NCBI RefSeq assembly: GCF_900105615.1
Contig: NZ_LT630003.1
Coordinates: 1,178,001 to 1,242,000 of the forward strand
DNA length: 64,000 nt
Direction: 5' to 3'
DNA from: Lacrimispora sphenoides JCM 1415
Lineage (GTDB): Bacteria; Bacillota; Clostridia; Lachnospirales; Lachnospiraceae
Shown: in pieces, positions 51,263 to 63,958 of the stretch
Position numbering within the stretch: the first letter of the stretch is position 1
Layout: the number at the start of each line of letters is the position of its first letter
The notes under the pieces: model-generated
Seen by the model: only the letters and a program-made list of their open reading frames with translations
Databases searched by the model: none
What the model was told of the DNA's origin: nothing
Made by a program: the position numbers and the translations under genes

Positions 51263-52415
51263 AGAAAAAAAGGAGCTCACAGAGGTAAAGTGCCTGGAGG
51301 CCATGGATTTCGCTGTAAAGCAGGTGAAGGATAATTTAAAAGAATTTACGGATTCCTTTAAAAAAGCTTACAGCGAGGATGGATTCTATCATCCAACTCC
51401 CAATGTAAACTGGACCACCGGCTTCTGGACCGGACAGATATGGCTGGCTTATGAGTGGAGCAAGGCAGAAGAACTGAAAACAGCCGGACAGATCCAGGCG
51501 AAAAGCTTTTTAGACCGGATCGACCGCAAGGTGGAAGTGGATCATCATGATATGGGGTTTTTGTATACCCCTTCCTGTGTGGCTGCCTATAAACTGGTGG
51601 GTGATGAAACCGCAAAGGAAGCGGCAATCAAGGCGGCAGACCAGCTGATCAGCCGTTTTCAGCCGGTGGGTGAGTTTATTCAGGCCTGGGGGCCCATGAA
51701 CCAGCGGGAAAATTACCGCTTTATCATTGACTGCTTATTAAACCTTCCTTTATTATACTGGGCCACGGAAGAAACCGGAGACCAGAAATACCGCGGGATA
51801 GCAGAAAAGCACATCCATACTGCCATTGCAAATGTCATAAGGGAGGACTATTCCACCTGGCATACGTTTTTCATGAACATGGAGACAGGGGAGCCGGATC
51901 ATGGGGCCACCTGCCAGGGATATAAGGATGGCTCTGCCTGGGCCAGAGGACAGGCCTGGGGAATCTATGGATGCGCCCTTGCTTACCGGTATACAAAGCG
52001 GCCGGAATACATTGAAGATTTCAAGCATGTGACCGGATATTTCTTAGACCACCTTCCTTCAGATCTGGTACCTTACTGGGATCTGGAATTTGGTGAAGGC
52101 TCTGAGGAGCCGAGGGATTCTTCCTCAGCTTCCATTGCAGCCTGCGGAATGCTTGAAATGGCAAAGTATATGGATGAGTCTGCCGCCGCCTGCTACGTAT
52201 CCATAGCAAAAAAGATCATGGATTCCGTTGTGGAACATTATGCGGTTAAGGATTTACAGGAATCCAATGGAATGGTGCTTCATAGCACGTATTCCAAGAA
52301 ATCTCCTTACAATACCTGCACACCGGAAGGTGTGGATGAGTGCAATATCTGGGGAGATTATTTTTACATGGAGGCCTTAACCAGGCTGTCTAAGGATTGG
52401 AATCCATATTGGTAA
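51234..52415 (+). CDS. GH88 unsaturated glucuronyl hydrolase
   Basis: A 393-residue (alpha/alpha)6-barrel enzyme that removes 4,5-unsaturated uronic acid from the ends of lyase products, by hydrating the double bond. The key acidic residues are Asp106 in DHHDMGF and Asp166 in FIIDCLLNLP, spaced 60 residues apart as in Bacillus UGL. GTG at 51234 is preferred because GAGGAGG at 51218-51224 is nine bases upstream; an in-frame ATG at 51246 is also possible. Overlap with the GH2 gene suggests coupled translation. Confidence 0.93.
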   Translation: MNRQMETLLKEKKELTEVKCLEAMDFAVKQVKDNLKEFTDSFKKAYSEDGFYHPTPNVNWTTGFWTGQIWLAYEWSKAEELKTAGQIQAKSFLDRIDRKVEVDHHDMGFLYTPSCVAAYKLVGDETAKEAAIKAADQLISRFQPVGEFIQAWGPMNQRENYRFIIDCLLNLPLLYWATEETGDQKYRGIAEKHIHTAIANVIREDYSTWHTFFMNMETGEPDHGATCQGYKDGSAWARGQAWGIYGCALAYRYTKRPEYIEDFKHVTGYFLDHLPSDLVPYWDLEFGEGSEEPRDSSSASIAACGMLEMAKYMDESAAACYVSIAKKIMDSVVEHYAVKDLQESNGMVLHSTYSKKSPYNTCTPEGVDECNIWGDYFYMEALTRLSKDWNPYW

Positions 52416-52448
52416 TAATCGAAATAATTCGAAACGAGGCGAATATAG

Positions 52449-54149
52449 ATGAAACTTGAAACAAAACAGGATTTTAGGCAATGGATGTTCCAGGTGTTAA
52501 ATCCTTTAAAGCCATTGTACAGCAAAGGGTGTGCCAGGCTTTCCCTTGGAGACAGCGGTGTCACATATCCTAAGGTGAGCATAGAGATGGAGGCATTTTC
52601 CCGGCCATTGTGGGCACTGGTTCCCCTGTGGCTTGGGGGAGGCAAGGGATTTGAGGAGATTTATCAGAAAGGCCTTGCAAGCGGCACCGATCCTTCTCAT
52701 CCGGAATACTGGGGCGGTTTTAAGGATTATGACCAGCGGTTTGTGGAAATGGCGGCCATTGCCAGCGGCTTGATTTTTACTCCGGAAAAATTATGGGAGC
52801 CTTTAAGCGGGGAAGAAAAACAGAATCTGGCAAAATGGCTTTACGGAATCAATGAATATATCATACCTGACTGCAACTGGCAGTTTTTCATGATTCTGGT
52901 GAACGTTGCATTGCAAAAGCTGGGCTGCCGGTATAGCAAAGAACGGCTGGCTTCCGGTCTTGAAAAAATCGAAAGTTATTATATAGAGGATGGCTGGTAC
53001 CGGGATGGAGGTTCCAGTCAGAAGGATTATTACATTTCCTTTGCCATTCATTATTACGGGCTTTTGTATGCGGTGGCAATGGAGGAGGAAGAGCCGGAAC
53101 GGTGCCTCCTGTTTAAGGAACGGGCAAAGTGGTTTGCCAGAGATTTTATATATTGGTTTGACGAAAACGGATCCGCTCTCCCTTACGGAAGAAGCCTGTC
53201 CTACCGTTTTGGAGAAGCAGCCTTCTGGTCTGCCTATGTATTTGCAGGCCTTGATGATATTCCGGCAGGAGTTGTAAAGGGAATCCTGGCACGCCATTTG
53301 AACTGGTGGACGGAGCAGAAGATCTTTGACCGTGACGGCGTGCTGACCATTGGGTACGGATATCCCAACTTAGTCATGGCGGAACGCTACAATGCGCCAG
53401 GCTCCCCTTACTGGGGGATGAAGACCCTTTTGTGCCTGGGGCTTCCCGATGATCATCCCTTCTGGTCTGCAAAGGCGGAGGACTTACCAAAGCTGGAGAC
53501 GGTTAAAATGTTAAAGCAGGCGGATATGGTGATGCATCGCCATGGAAAGGATGTGATTGCCTACCCGGCAGGAGTTTGCGAGAAATACGGACACGGCCAT
53601 GTACCGGAGAAGTACTCCAAGTTTGCCTATTCGACCCGGTTTGGATTTTCCGTTGCAAAAAGCCAGATCGTGCTTCATGAAAATGCTCCGGATTCTTCCC
53701 TGGCCTTTGTCATTGACGGAGATGATTACGTATTCGTCCGGAAATACAGTGACTCCTTTGAGGTTTTGGAAGACCGGGTGGTCAGCAGATGGCATCCATT
53801 CCAGGGGATTACGGTTACCTCTACGATTATTCCGAAAGAGTACGGCCATTTAAGGATCCATGAAATTGAGAGCCAGTATGACTGTACCGCCTATGACTGC
53901 GGTTTTTCTGTGGAAAAATTCACAGAAAATTATGAGCAGAAGGAGGAAGGGAAGGGAGCATTTGCATCCTCTGGAGAACAGGACTGTATGGTATCCGGCG
54001 AAGGCCCGGAGGCGGCAGGCCTGATAATAGAGGCTGATCCCAATACCAATGTGCTTTATCCCAATGCTTCCATACCGGCAGTTTCCTATCGCATTAAAAA
54101 AGGGGAAACCATTCGGCTGGAAACAAAGGTGGAAAGTATGATCCGATAG
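52449..54149 (+). CDS. DUF2264 protein, putative glycan-degrading enzyme
   Basis: A 566-residue protein without a signal peptide. An (alpha/alpha) toroid-like first half (MEAFSRPLWALVPLW, FGGGKGFEE-type loop, DGWYRDGGSSQKDYY, FHYYGLLY-type) and a beta-rich second half match DUF2264, a family found in pectin- and glycosaminoglycan-type utilisation loci. By context it probably acts on a uronic acid-containing or methylated oligosaccharide; the reaction is not established. It is 33 bases after the GH88 gene and ends the first operon. Confidence 0.85.
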   Translation: MKLETKQDFRQWMFQVLNPLKPLYSKGCARLSLGDSGVTYPKVSIEMEAFSRPLWALVPLWLGGGKGFEEIYQKGLASGTDPSHPEYWGGFKDYDQRFVEMAAIASGLIFTPEKLWEPLSGEEKQNLAKWLYGINEYIIPDCNWQFFMILVNVALQKLGCRYSKERLASGLEKIESYYIEDGWYRDGGSSQKDYYISFAIHYYGLLYAVAMEEEEPERCLLFKERAKWFARDFIYWFDENGSALPYGRSLSYRFGEAAFWSAYVFAGLDDIPAGVVKGILARHLNWWTEQKIFDRDGVLTIGYGYPNLVMAERYNAPGSPYWGMKTLLCLGLPDDHPFWSAKAEDLPKLETVKMLKQADMVMHRHGKDVIAYPAGVCEKYGHGHVPEKYSKFAYSTRFGFSVAKSQIVLHENAPDSSLAFVIDGDDYVFVRKYSDSFEVLEDRVVSRWHPFQGITVTSTIIPKEYGHLRIHEIESQYDCTAYDCGFSVEKFTENYEQKEEGKGAFASSGEQDCMVSGEGPEAAGLIIEADPNTNVLYPNASIPAVSYRIKKGETIRLETKVESMIR

Positions 54150-54158
54150 AATGATGCA

Positions 54159-54187
54159 TTGATTTTAATGTTTTTCCGCTGTATAAT
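54159..54187 (+). promoter_or_regulatory. Promoter of the second two-component operon
   Basis: TTGATT at 54159-54164 and TATAAT at 54182-54187 have 17-base spacing and lie about 40 bases before the kinase gene. Confidence 0.78.
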
Positions 54188-54226
54188 AAAGTCATAAACA
54201 GGCAGCAGCGAGGAGGGCGTAAGAAG

Positions 54227-56008
54227 ATGTGGATGAATAAAAAGCAGAAATTAAAGGCTTCTTATTATAACAGCTTCTTCGCCCTCATCGTGATTCCTAT
54301 TCTTTTTATAATCTTACTATCCATCTTCATTATCCGTACCATGATGGTGGATTCCGCAGTTTCCAACATCCGGCGTGCCCAGGATAATATCGCCTCCACT
54401 CTGGGCGGCGAAGTAAAGGATGCTTCTCTTCGTTTATCCCATTTCGTATATGTCAACGACAATGAAGTTATAAAAAATGCAGCAAAGACCAATACAAAAG
54501 ATGTGGCTGAAAAATACCTGTATACGAAGATCCTGACCGAATCCTTTCACTATGCCATGGTTCCGGTGCAGGACATCCTGTCTGCCGTATTTTATATGAA
54601 AGACGGGGACCATACGTATATGAAGGATGACATCACCTTAGGCATGGAGGAACTGAGGGCCTCCTCCTGGTATCAGGAGGCTTTGGCAGCACCTAACGTT
54701 GTAAAGGTAGGTTTTTATGACCGCAGTGTAACCAATTCCAGAAAAAATGCCTATACCCTGACCATTGCCGCAGGCCTGTCACCCGGAATGGATGTAGACC
54801 GGGACGGGGTCATAGAGATGACGGCGCTGTTTGTCTCTTCCAGGACCGGAGGGCTGATAAAAGATTATAATAAGGAACGGCTGCTTGGATCTACCATGAT
54901 TGTGGACAAGTCAGGAAAGGTTATTTTCGACGCAGAAGGTACGATGGCTCTTTTGCCCCGGAATATTTCCCTGGAGCAGTCCAAATTCCGGTATCAGGCA
55001 AATGGAAGACGATTTATGGGAGTGGTGACCGAAGAACCGGTAACCGGCTTAAAGATCATCAGCGTCGTGTCATATGAAGCCCTTATAAGAAGCTTTAACA
55101 GGACTGCAGCCGTTATTGTAGCGGTTACACTTTTCCTGTTTGCACTGTTTTACCGTTTTTCCAGCTATTTCTTAAAAAGCATCATTGACCCCATCCATCA
55201 TACGGTTGAGGGCATGAAAAAGGTGGAGGAGGGAAATCTTCTGGTTCATGTGGAACCAAAAGGGCAGGAAGAGCTGCGCCTGATGATCCATTCCTTTAAC
55301 CGTATGACAAGACGTTTAAAGCAGCTGATACAGGAAAATGAGGAACAGCAGCAGAAAAAGCATGAGGCAGAAATCAGGGCGCTGCAGTCTCAGATCAACC
55401 CTCACTTTCTGGTGAATTCCTTAAATTCTATCCGGTTTATCGCACAGATGTCAAAGTATGAGTCCATTGCCCGCATGGCGGAGGCGCTCATAAAAATATT
55501 ATCCTGCTCCTTCCGCAGCAATACGGGATTTTATTCATTAAAAGAGGAGCTGGAGGTTTTAGACAGTTTTATCTATCTGATGAAAATCCGTTATTCCGAC
55601 GGGTTTGATATAAAATATGAAATAGAGGAATCCTGCCTTTCCTGTCTGGTTCCGCGGCTTATTTTACAGCCTGTGGTGGAAAATTCCATAGTCCATGGTT
55701 TTAGCGGCCTGATGGATGAAATGGGAATCATCTGGATGACGGCTCGTGAAGCAGATGGATTTCTGTTCCTGGAGATCCGGGATAACGGAAAGGGAATGTC
55801 TGAAGAAGAGTTGAGCCGGATCCTGAATGGGGAAGAGGAAAAGGAAGGGAAAAAGGATCATGTAAGCATCGGAATCACTAATGTAAAAACCAGGCTCACG
55901 CTTAATTATGGCGAAAGCTGTGAATTTGAGATGGAAAGCGGAAAGGGCCGGTTCACAAGAACCTCCATCCGCATTCCCATAAGAAGAAAGGAACCGGAAG
56001 ACCAATGA
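54227..56008 (+). CDS. YesM-type sensor histidine kinase (second system)
   Basis: A 593-residue kinase. Membrane segments flank an extracellular sensor of about 260 residues (N-terminal segment near residues 15-37; second near 300-320). HAMP follows, then QSQINPHFLVNSLNS with the phosphorylated His, the N-box VVENSIVHG, DNGKGM and SIGITNVKTRL. AGGAGGG precedes the ATG by 9 bases. It overlaps the regulator gene by four bases (ATGA). It is the paralogue of the kinase at 43771 but with a different sensor domain. Confidence 0.95.
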   Translation: MWMNKKQKLKASYYNSFFALIVIPILFIILLSIFIIRTMMVDSAVSNIRRAQDNIASTLGGEVKDASLRLSHFVYVNDNEVIKNAAKTNTKDVAEKYLYTKILTESFHYAMVPVQDILSAVFYMKDGDHTYMKDDITLGMEELRASSWYQEALAAPNVVKVGFYDRSVTNSRKNAYTLTIAAGLSPGMDVDRDGVIEMTALFVSSRTGGLIKDYNKERLLGSTMIVDKSGKVIFDAEGTMALLPRNISLEQSKFRYQANGRRFMGVVTEEPVTGLKIISVVSYEALIRSFNRTAAVIVAVTLFLFALFYRFSSYFLKSIIDPIHHTVEGMKKVEEGNLLVHVEPKGQEELRLMIHSFNRMTRRLKQLIQENEEQQQKKHEAEIRALQSQINPHFLVNSLNSIRFIAQMSKYESIARMAEALIKILSCSFRSNTGFYSLKEELEVLDSFIYLMKIRYSDGFDIKYEIEESCLSCLVPRLILQPVVENSIVHGFSGLMDEMGIIWMTAREADGFLFLEIRDNGKGMSEEELSRILNGEEEKEGKKDHVSIGITNVKTRLTLNYGESCEFEMESGKGRFTRTSIRIPIRRKEPEDQ

Positions 56009-57558
56009 GAAATGTCCTGATCGTGGATGACGATACTATAGTACGGATTACCCTGCGCTCCCTGATCAACTGGGAAGAGATGGGGTATCAGATTGCCGCG
56101 GATGCCATTCATGGCCAGCAGGCATTGGAATATATCAAGGATCATCCGGTGGATTTAGTAATCACCGATATGAAAATGCCGGTTATGGATGGGATCGGCC
56201 TATTAGAGGAGTTAAACCGCTTAAAAACCATGCCGGCAGTACTGGTTTTAAGCGGTTATGATGATTTCAAGCTGGTCCGGGATGCCTTCCGTCTGGGGGC
56301 CTGTGATTACCTGTTAAAGACCGGATTAACAGAGGAAATCCTTGCAGCCATGCTGAAACGTTTGGATGAAGAGGTCTTTCACGATCACAGCAATGAAACA
56401 GGGGAGGAGAAAAATCCGGTGGTAAAAGTCCCGGATTCTGTCCTTCTGGTAGATATGGCCATGGGAAGACGGTCCCTTGATGAGACTTTTTTTTACCAGG
56501 AATATCTGGTGATGCAATTTGAAATAGAAGACTTTCATAAGGCATCTGCCCGTTTTGGAGAGGATTTTGAAGAAGAACTTATTAAGCCCATGTTAGAGCT
56601 GGCCGGACAGATCCCCAGGGTGGCTTCCCGCTGCATTCTTGGAGCAGTGGCGCCTTCCCGCTATTGTTTGCTGTACCGCATCACCGATCCGGAGCAGTAT
56701 AGGGAAAATGCAGTTTCCGCCTGTAAGCAGTTATGCAATGTATGGAAGCACTTTATGAACCTCTCCGTTTCCGCAGGGATCAGCAGGCCGGGAAATGGCA
56801 CAAAGGATTTCTTAAACCGGTTTGAAGAGGCGGGAGAGCAGTTAAGGCTAAAGTATTTAAAAGGGAAAGGGAAGATCTGCGATCCATGGGAAAAAGATAC
56901 GGTCTCCTTCCAGCAGGTCCGGCAGGCCGGACAGGATTATGAAAAGCTTTTAAAGGGTCTGATGGTAGGCGATGAACTGGCCGTATGGACGGAAAAGAAA
57001 GGCTTCTTTTCAGAACTTTATAAAATGGAATTAAAAGCTGCCAAAGAGGTCTGTCTCCATCTCATCTGCAGCATAGCCTGGCAGCTTTCGGATAACCACG
57101 ATGATATCAGCGCCCTGTTTGCGGAAGAGGTCAATTATTATGAGAAAATCGGCCGTTTGGATGAAATGCGGAGCCTGGAATTATGGCTGAATAATTATTT
57201 CCGCTGGATCATGGATTATAATGCCCACCATGCAGACCGGAAGCAGGCGGATATGATGATCCGGGCAAAACGGTTCATTATGGACAATTATGCCAATCCG
57301 GAGCTTACACTGGGAAGTGTGGCAAGTTTTATTGGTTTGAATGAAAAATATTTCAGTACCAGATTTACGAAAGAAGAAGGGATGACCTTCAGCAACTATT
57401 TGACCGAGGTCCGCATTCGAAAGGCAAGGGAGCTGATGGAGACAACGGATCTAAAGATTTATGAAATCAGTCAGAGCGTTGGCTATAACAGTGTGGAGCA
57501 TTTTACCAGAGTATTTAAAAAACTGTGCAAAGTAAGTCCGGGCGGGTACCGGAAATAA
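56005..57558 (+). CDS. YesN-type response regulator with AraC domain (second system)
   Basis: A 517-residue regulator. The receiver has VDDD near residue 8, phospho-acceptor Asp in VITDMKMP, and Lys in DYLLKTG. The AraC domain at the C terminus reads SVASFIGLNEKYFSTRFTKE and YEISQSVGYNSVEHFTRVFK. The start ATG overlaps the kinase stop (ATGA), so translation is coupled. By position it should control the ABC operon that begins 100 bases downstream. Confidence 0.95.
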   Translation: MRNVLIVDDDTIVRITLRSLINWEEMGYQIAADAIHGQQALEYIKDHPVDLVITDMKMPVMDGIGLLEELNRLKTMPAVLVLSGYDDFKLVRDAFRLGACDYLLKTGLTEEILAAMLKRLDEEVFHDHSNETGEEKNPVVKVPDSVLLVDMAMGRRSLDETFFYQEYLVMQFEIEDFHKASARFGEDFEEELIKPMLELAGQIPRVASRCILGAVAPSRYCLLYRITDPEQYRENAVSACKQLCNVWKHFMNLSVSAGISRPGNGTKDFLNRFEEAGEQLRLKYLKGKGKICDPWEKDTVSFQQVRQAGQDYEKLLKGLMVGDELAVWTEKKGFFSELYKMELKAAKEVCLHLICSIAWQLSDNHDDISALFAEEVNYYEKIGRLDEMRSLELWLNNYFRWIMDYNAHHADRKQADMMIRAKRFIMDNYANPELTLGSVASFIGLNEKYFSTRFTKEEGMTFSNYLTEVRIRKARELMETTDLKIYEISQSVGYNSVEHFTRVFKKLCKVSPGGYRK

Positions 57559-57657
57559 AGACCTGACGATAGATCAAGTTTTCAAACCATATCTCATGGA
57601 GAAGGCTGTTTTGAAATGGTAAGATAATATCATCAAAACAAGGGAGGTATTACAGAA

Positions 57658-59031
57658 ATGAGAAAACGAGTGTTGGCTTTGGGGCTTTGTGCAGCAATGG
57701 TAATAGGGGTTATGACCGGCTGTTCCTCATCAAATGGAACCGGGGAAACTCCAAAAGAAACCACGGCGAAAGGTCAGGATGAGGCCCCGACAGAAGCGGG
57801 AAAGCCGGAGGCAAAGGAAGACTTAAAAGGCAGTCTGGTATTTGCCATATGGGACAATAACCTGATGGATTATATTGATGAAAATGATATGGTTGGGAAA
57901 TTCCAGGAGAAGTATCCCAATGCAGATATTGAAGTAGAAAAGATCAAGGATGATTCCGAGTACTGGAATGCCATGAAGATGAGAACATCAGCAAACCAGC
58001 TTCCTGATGTTATGTTTAACAAGCCCTTCACCTTATCCAGGTTCAAGGACTATCTGGTGGATTTATCCGGGCTGGGAGCAGCGAAAAACAACGAGCTGGC
58101 CTCCGGATACGCAATGGATGGCAAGGTTTTGGGAATCCCGATGACAGCGGGTTATGAATACGTTTATTATTGGAAAGACATGTTTAAGGAAGCCGGTGTA
58201 GAGGTTCCCACCACATGGGAAGATTTTGAGAAAACAGCTCAGACCCTTCAGGATTATTATGGGAAGAACGACCCGGATTTCATGGCTATCGCTCTTGGCG
58301 CAAAGGATGAATGGCCGGATTATCCTTACATGGAATTTATGCCTGCACTTCAGGGCGGCAATGGACAGAACTGGAACGACATGGCAAAGACAGACGCTCC
58401 GTTCGCAGATGGAACCGACATTAACAAGGCATACAATAAGGTTAACAGCTTATTCAGCAAAAATGTGTTCGGCAAAGATCCACTTGGCATGGGCAACGAT
58501 CAGGTAACATCCCTGTTTGCCCAGAAAAAAGCGGCTATCATTGCTCTGGGAGACTGGGGCCTGCAGAACATTCAGAGCGGTACCGATGATGCTTCGGAAC
58601 TTGGAACCTTCTACCTTCCGGTAAGAGATTCCAAAGACGATCCTTTCCGTGTTATCGTACAGGGCGACTCCTTTATGGGAGTAACCACTCACAGCAAGAA
58701 TCCGGAGCTGGCAAAGGCTTTCGTAGAATGGTTTTACAGCGAAGAATGGTACCCGGGATATATCAATTATGTAACCAGTGCATCTTCCATGAAGAACTTC
58801 CCCAAGGAAAAGGACCCGATCCTTGCCCAGGCAGATGAGCAGCAGCCGGATAGGGTACTGGTTATGTATGATGGCGGCGGAGATAATTTCCAGGCGATCC
58901 AGAACGATATCGCATTTGATTACAAGAAGCTGGGTGCCCAGATGTTTACCAATGGCTTTGATTTAAAAGCGGAACTGGATGGACTCAATACAAAATGGGC
59001 GGAAGCCAGAACCAAGCTTGGAATAAAATAA
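57658..59031 (+). CDS. Sugar ABC transporter substrate-binding lipoprotein (second system)
   Basis: A 457-residue lipoprotein. The signal MRKRVLALGLCAAMVIGVMT ends in the lipobox Cys22 (MTGC). A Glu/Lys/Thr linker precedes the binding fold (LKGSLVFAIWDNN; YEYVYYWKDMFKEAGVEVPTTWEDF). GGAGG precedes the ATG. It is not a close copy of the protein at 45980, so a different ligand is likely. The hairpin after the gene should keep permease levels lower. Confidence 0.95.
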   Translation: MRKRVLALGLCAAMVIGVMTGCSSSNGTGETPKETTAKGQDEAPTEAGKPEAKEDLKGSLVFAIWDNNLMDYIDENDMVGKFQEKYPNADIEVEKIKDDSEYWNAMKMRTSANQLPDVMFNKPFTLSRFKDYLVDLSGLGAAKNNELASGYAMDGKVLGIPMTAGYEYVYYWKDMFKEAGVEVPTTWEDFEKTAQTLQDYYGKNDPDFMAIALGAKDEWPDYPYMEFMPALQGGNGQNWNDMAKTDAPFADGTDINKAYNKVNSLFSKNVFGKDPLGMGNDQVTSLFAQKKAAIIALGDWGLQNIQSGTDDASELGTFYLPVRDSKDDPFRVIVQGDSFMGVTTHSKNPELAKAFVEWFYSEEWYPGYINYVTSASSMKNFPKEKDPILAQADEQQPDRVLVMYDGGGDNFQAIQNDIAFDYKKLGAQMFTNGFDLKAELDGLNTKWAEARTKLGIK

Positions 59032-59040
59032 ACAGAGTGG

Positions 59041-59079
59041 AAAGGGGGACAGGGTGATGGAAGCCCTGTCCCCCTTTTC
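59041..59079 (+). terminator. Intra-operon attenuating terminator (second system)
   Basis: Perfect arms AAAGGGGGACAGGG (59041-59054) and CCCTGTCCCCCTTT (59064-59077), followed by TTCTT. It sits between the binding protein and the permeases, as in the first locus. Confidence 0.8.
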
Positions 59080-59107
59080 TTCCAAGGACTTAAATCAGGA
59101 GGTATCT

Positions 59108-59998
59108 ATGAATTCTCTGGAAAAACAGAAAAAAAGATTTATTGTATGCGCCCTTGTCGTTCCTATGGTACTGCTCATCGGTTTTGTGGTGTTTCCGGCC
59201 TTTGACTTAATCCGCATGAGCTTTACAAACTGGGACGGATACTCCAAAACCTATGATCATATCGGTTTTGGCAATTACACAGCCATGTTTCGGAACAGGG
59301 ACTTATGGTTGTCCCTCCGCAACAATGGGGTGTATTTTTTCGGGCATCTGATATTCATTCCCATTGAGCTGATGTTTGCAGTGCTTTTAACCTCAAGGCT
59401 TAGGGCGTCAAAATTCTATAAAACCATGGTTTTTATGCCATATATCATCAACGGGGTTGCTATTTCCTATGCCTTTTCCTATTTCTTTTCTCCTATAAAC
59501 GGAGCATTTGATGAGATATTAACCTTATTTCATCTGGAGAGCCTGATAAGAAACTGGCTGTCCGACCCTAAAATCGTCAATTTCGTGCTGGCCTTTGTCT
59601 CCCTGTGGAGATTTTCCGGGTACCATGTCATCCTTTTTATGGCCGCCCTGCAGTCTCTTCCCCAGGATGTACAGGAAGCAGCCAGAGTGGATGGAGCAAA
59701 TGCGTGGCAAATGTTCAAGTACATTCAGATACCGTCTATTATGCTCATGGTGGATTTTGTCCTTTTCGACAACATCCGGGGCGCTCTTCAGGTGTTTGAT
59801 ATCCCCTATGTCATGACCAGCGGAGGACCGGGATATGCCTCCTCCACCTTTACGCTCTATACCATTGATACGGCCTTTAAATACAGCAACTTTGGCCTTG
59901 CTTCCACCATGGCGGTGGCGATTATGGTCATGATCGTTGTCATTTATCTGGTCCAGAACAAGATCATTCACGGAATTCTGAAGGGGGGAAGAAAATAA
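59108..59998 (+). CDS. ABC sugar permease (MalF-like, second system)
   Basis: A 296-residue permease of normal length with six membrane segments and the EAA-type motif EAARVDGANAWQMFKYIQIP. The ATG at 59108 follows AGGAGGT; an upstream frame starting at 59054 runs through the attenuator hairpin and has no ribosome site. The next permease starts two bases after its stop. It lacks the charged N-terminal extension of its counterpart at 47507. Confidence 0.95.
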   Translation: MNSLEKQKKRFIVCALVVPMVLLIGFVVFPAFDLIRMSFTNWDGYSKTYDHIGFGNYTAMFRNRDLWLSLRNNGVYFFGHLIFIPIELMFAVLLTSRLRASKFYKTMVFMPYIINGVAISYAFSYFFSPINGAFDEILTLFHLESLIRNWLSDPKIVNFVLAFVSLWRFSGYHVILFMAALQSLPQDVQEAARVDGANAWQMFKYIQIPSIMLMVDFVLFDNIRGALQVFDIPYVMTSGGPGYASSTFTLYTIDTAFKYSNFGLASTMAVAIMVMIVVIYLVQNKIIHGILKGGRK

Positions 59999-59999
59999 G

Positions 60000-60833
60000 A
60001 TGAAAAGACGAACAATGGAACAGGGATTAAAACAGATCATCTGCATGGGAATGGTCCTGGTCGTTCTGGCACCTATCCTTTTAACCCTGTTTGCCGCTTT
60101 CAAGACAAAGGCGGATATGGTGAATACCTCTCCCCTGCTTTTGCCGCCTATGGAACGGATCACATTTTCAAACTTTCAAAAGGTGGTGGGAGATAAATAT
60201 CTCCTGATAGGTTTTAAGAATACGGGCATCATACTTGCAGTCAGCATTCTGTTTAATGTGCTGTTTGGAACTATAACCGCATTTATTCTGGAGCGTTTTG
60301 AGTTTAAGCTTAAAAAAGTGATCATGAGCCTTTTTTTTCTTGGCATGCTGATTCCCAGCTTTGTAACGGAAATTGCCAGGTTTAAAATCATTAACGGCAT
60401 TGGCCTTTACAATACGCTTGGGGCACCCATCGTGATTTATGTGGCATCGGATCTGATGCAGCTTTATATTTACCGGCAGTTCATTTCTACCCTTCCGGTG
60501 TCTCTTGATGAAAGCGCGCTCCTGGACGGCTGTTCTTATTTCGGTCTGTTTACGAGGATCATATTTCCTTTGTTGGCGCCTGCAACAGCTACCGTGGTGA
60601 TCATCAAGGCAATTACCATCATCAATGATATGTATATTCCATACTTATATATGCCAAAGAACAAGCTTCGTACATTAACAACCTTTTTGATGAATTATGC
60701 CAATGCCCAGCAGGGATCGTGGCAGAAGCTGGCGGCAGGCATCATCATCATCATGCTGCCGACGATCCTTATCTATATTTTCTTTCAGAAATATATTCTG
60801 GCGGGAATCGCTGCCGGGGCGGTGAAAGAATAA
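60000..60833 (+). CDS. ABC sugar permease (MalG-like, second system)
   Basis: A 277-residue permease with six membrane segments and the motif DESALLDGCSYFGLFTRIIFPL in place of the usual EAA. GGGGGGAAG lies upstream and the start is two bases after the first permease stop. It should pair with the protein at 59108-59998. No ATPase gene follows. Confidence 0.95.
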   Translation: MKRRTMEQGLKQIICMGMVLVVLAPILLTLFAAFKTKADMVNTSPLLLPPMERITFSNFQKVVGDKYLLIGFKNTGIILAVSILFNVLFGTITAFILERFEFKLKKVIMSLFFLGMLIPSFVTEIARFKIINGIGLYNTLGAPIVIYVASDLMQLYIYRQFISTLPVSLDESALLDGCSYFGLFTRIIFPLLAPATATVVIIKAITIINDMYIPYLYMPKNKLRTLTTFLMNYANAQQGSWQKLAAGIIIIMLPTILIYIFFQKYILAGIAAGAVKE

Positions 60834-60842
60834 AAGATATAG

Positions 60843-63947
<3,105 letters not shown>

Positions 63948-63958
63948 ATGAATGCGGC

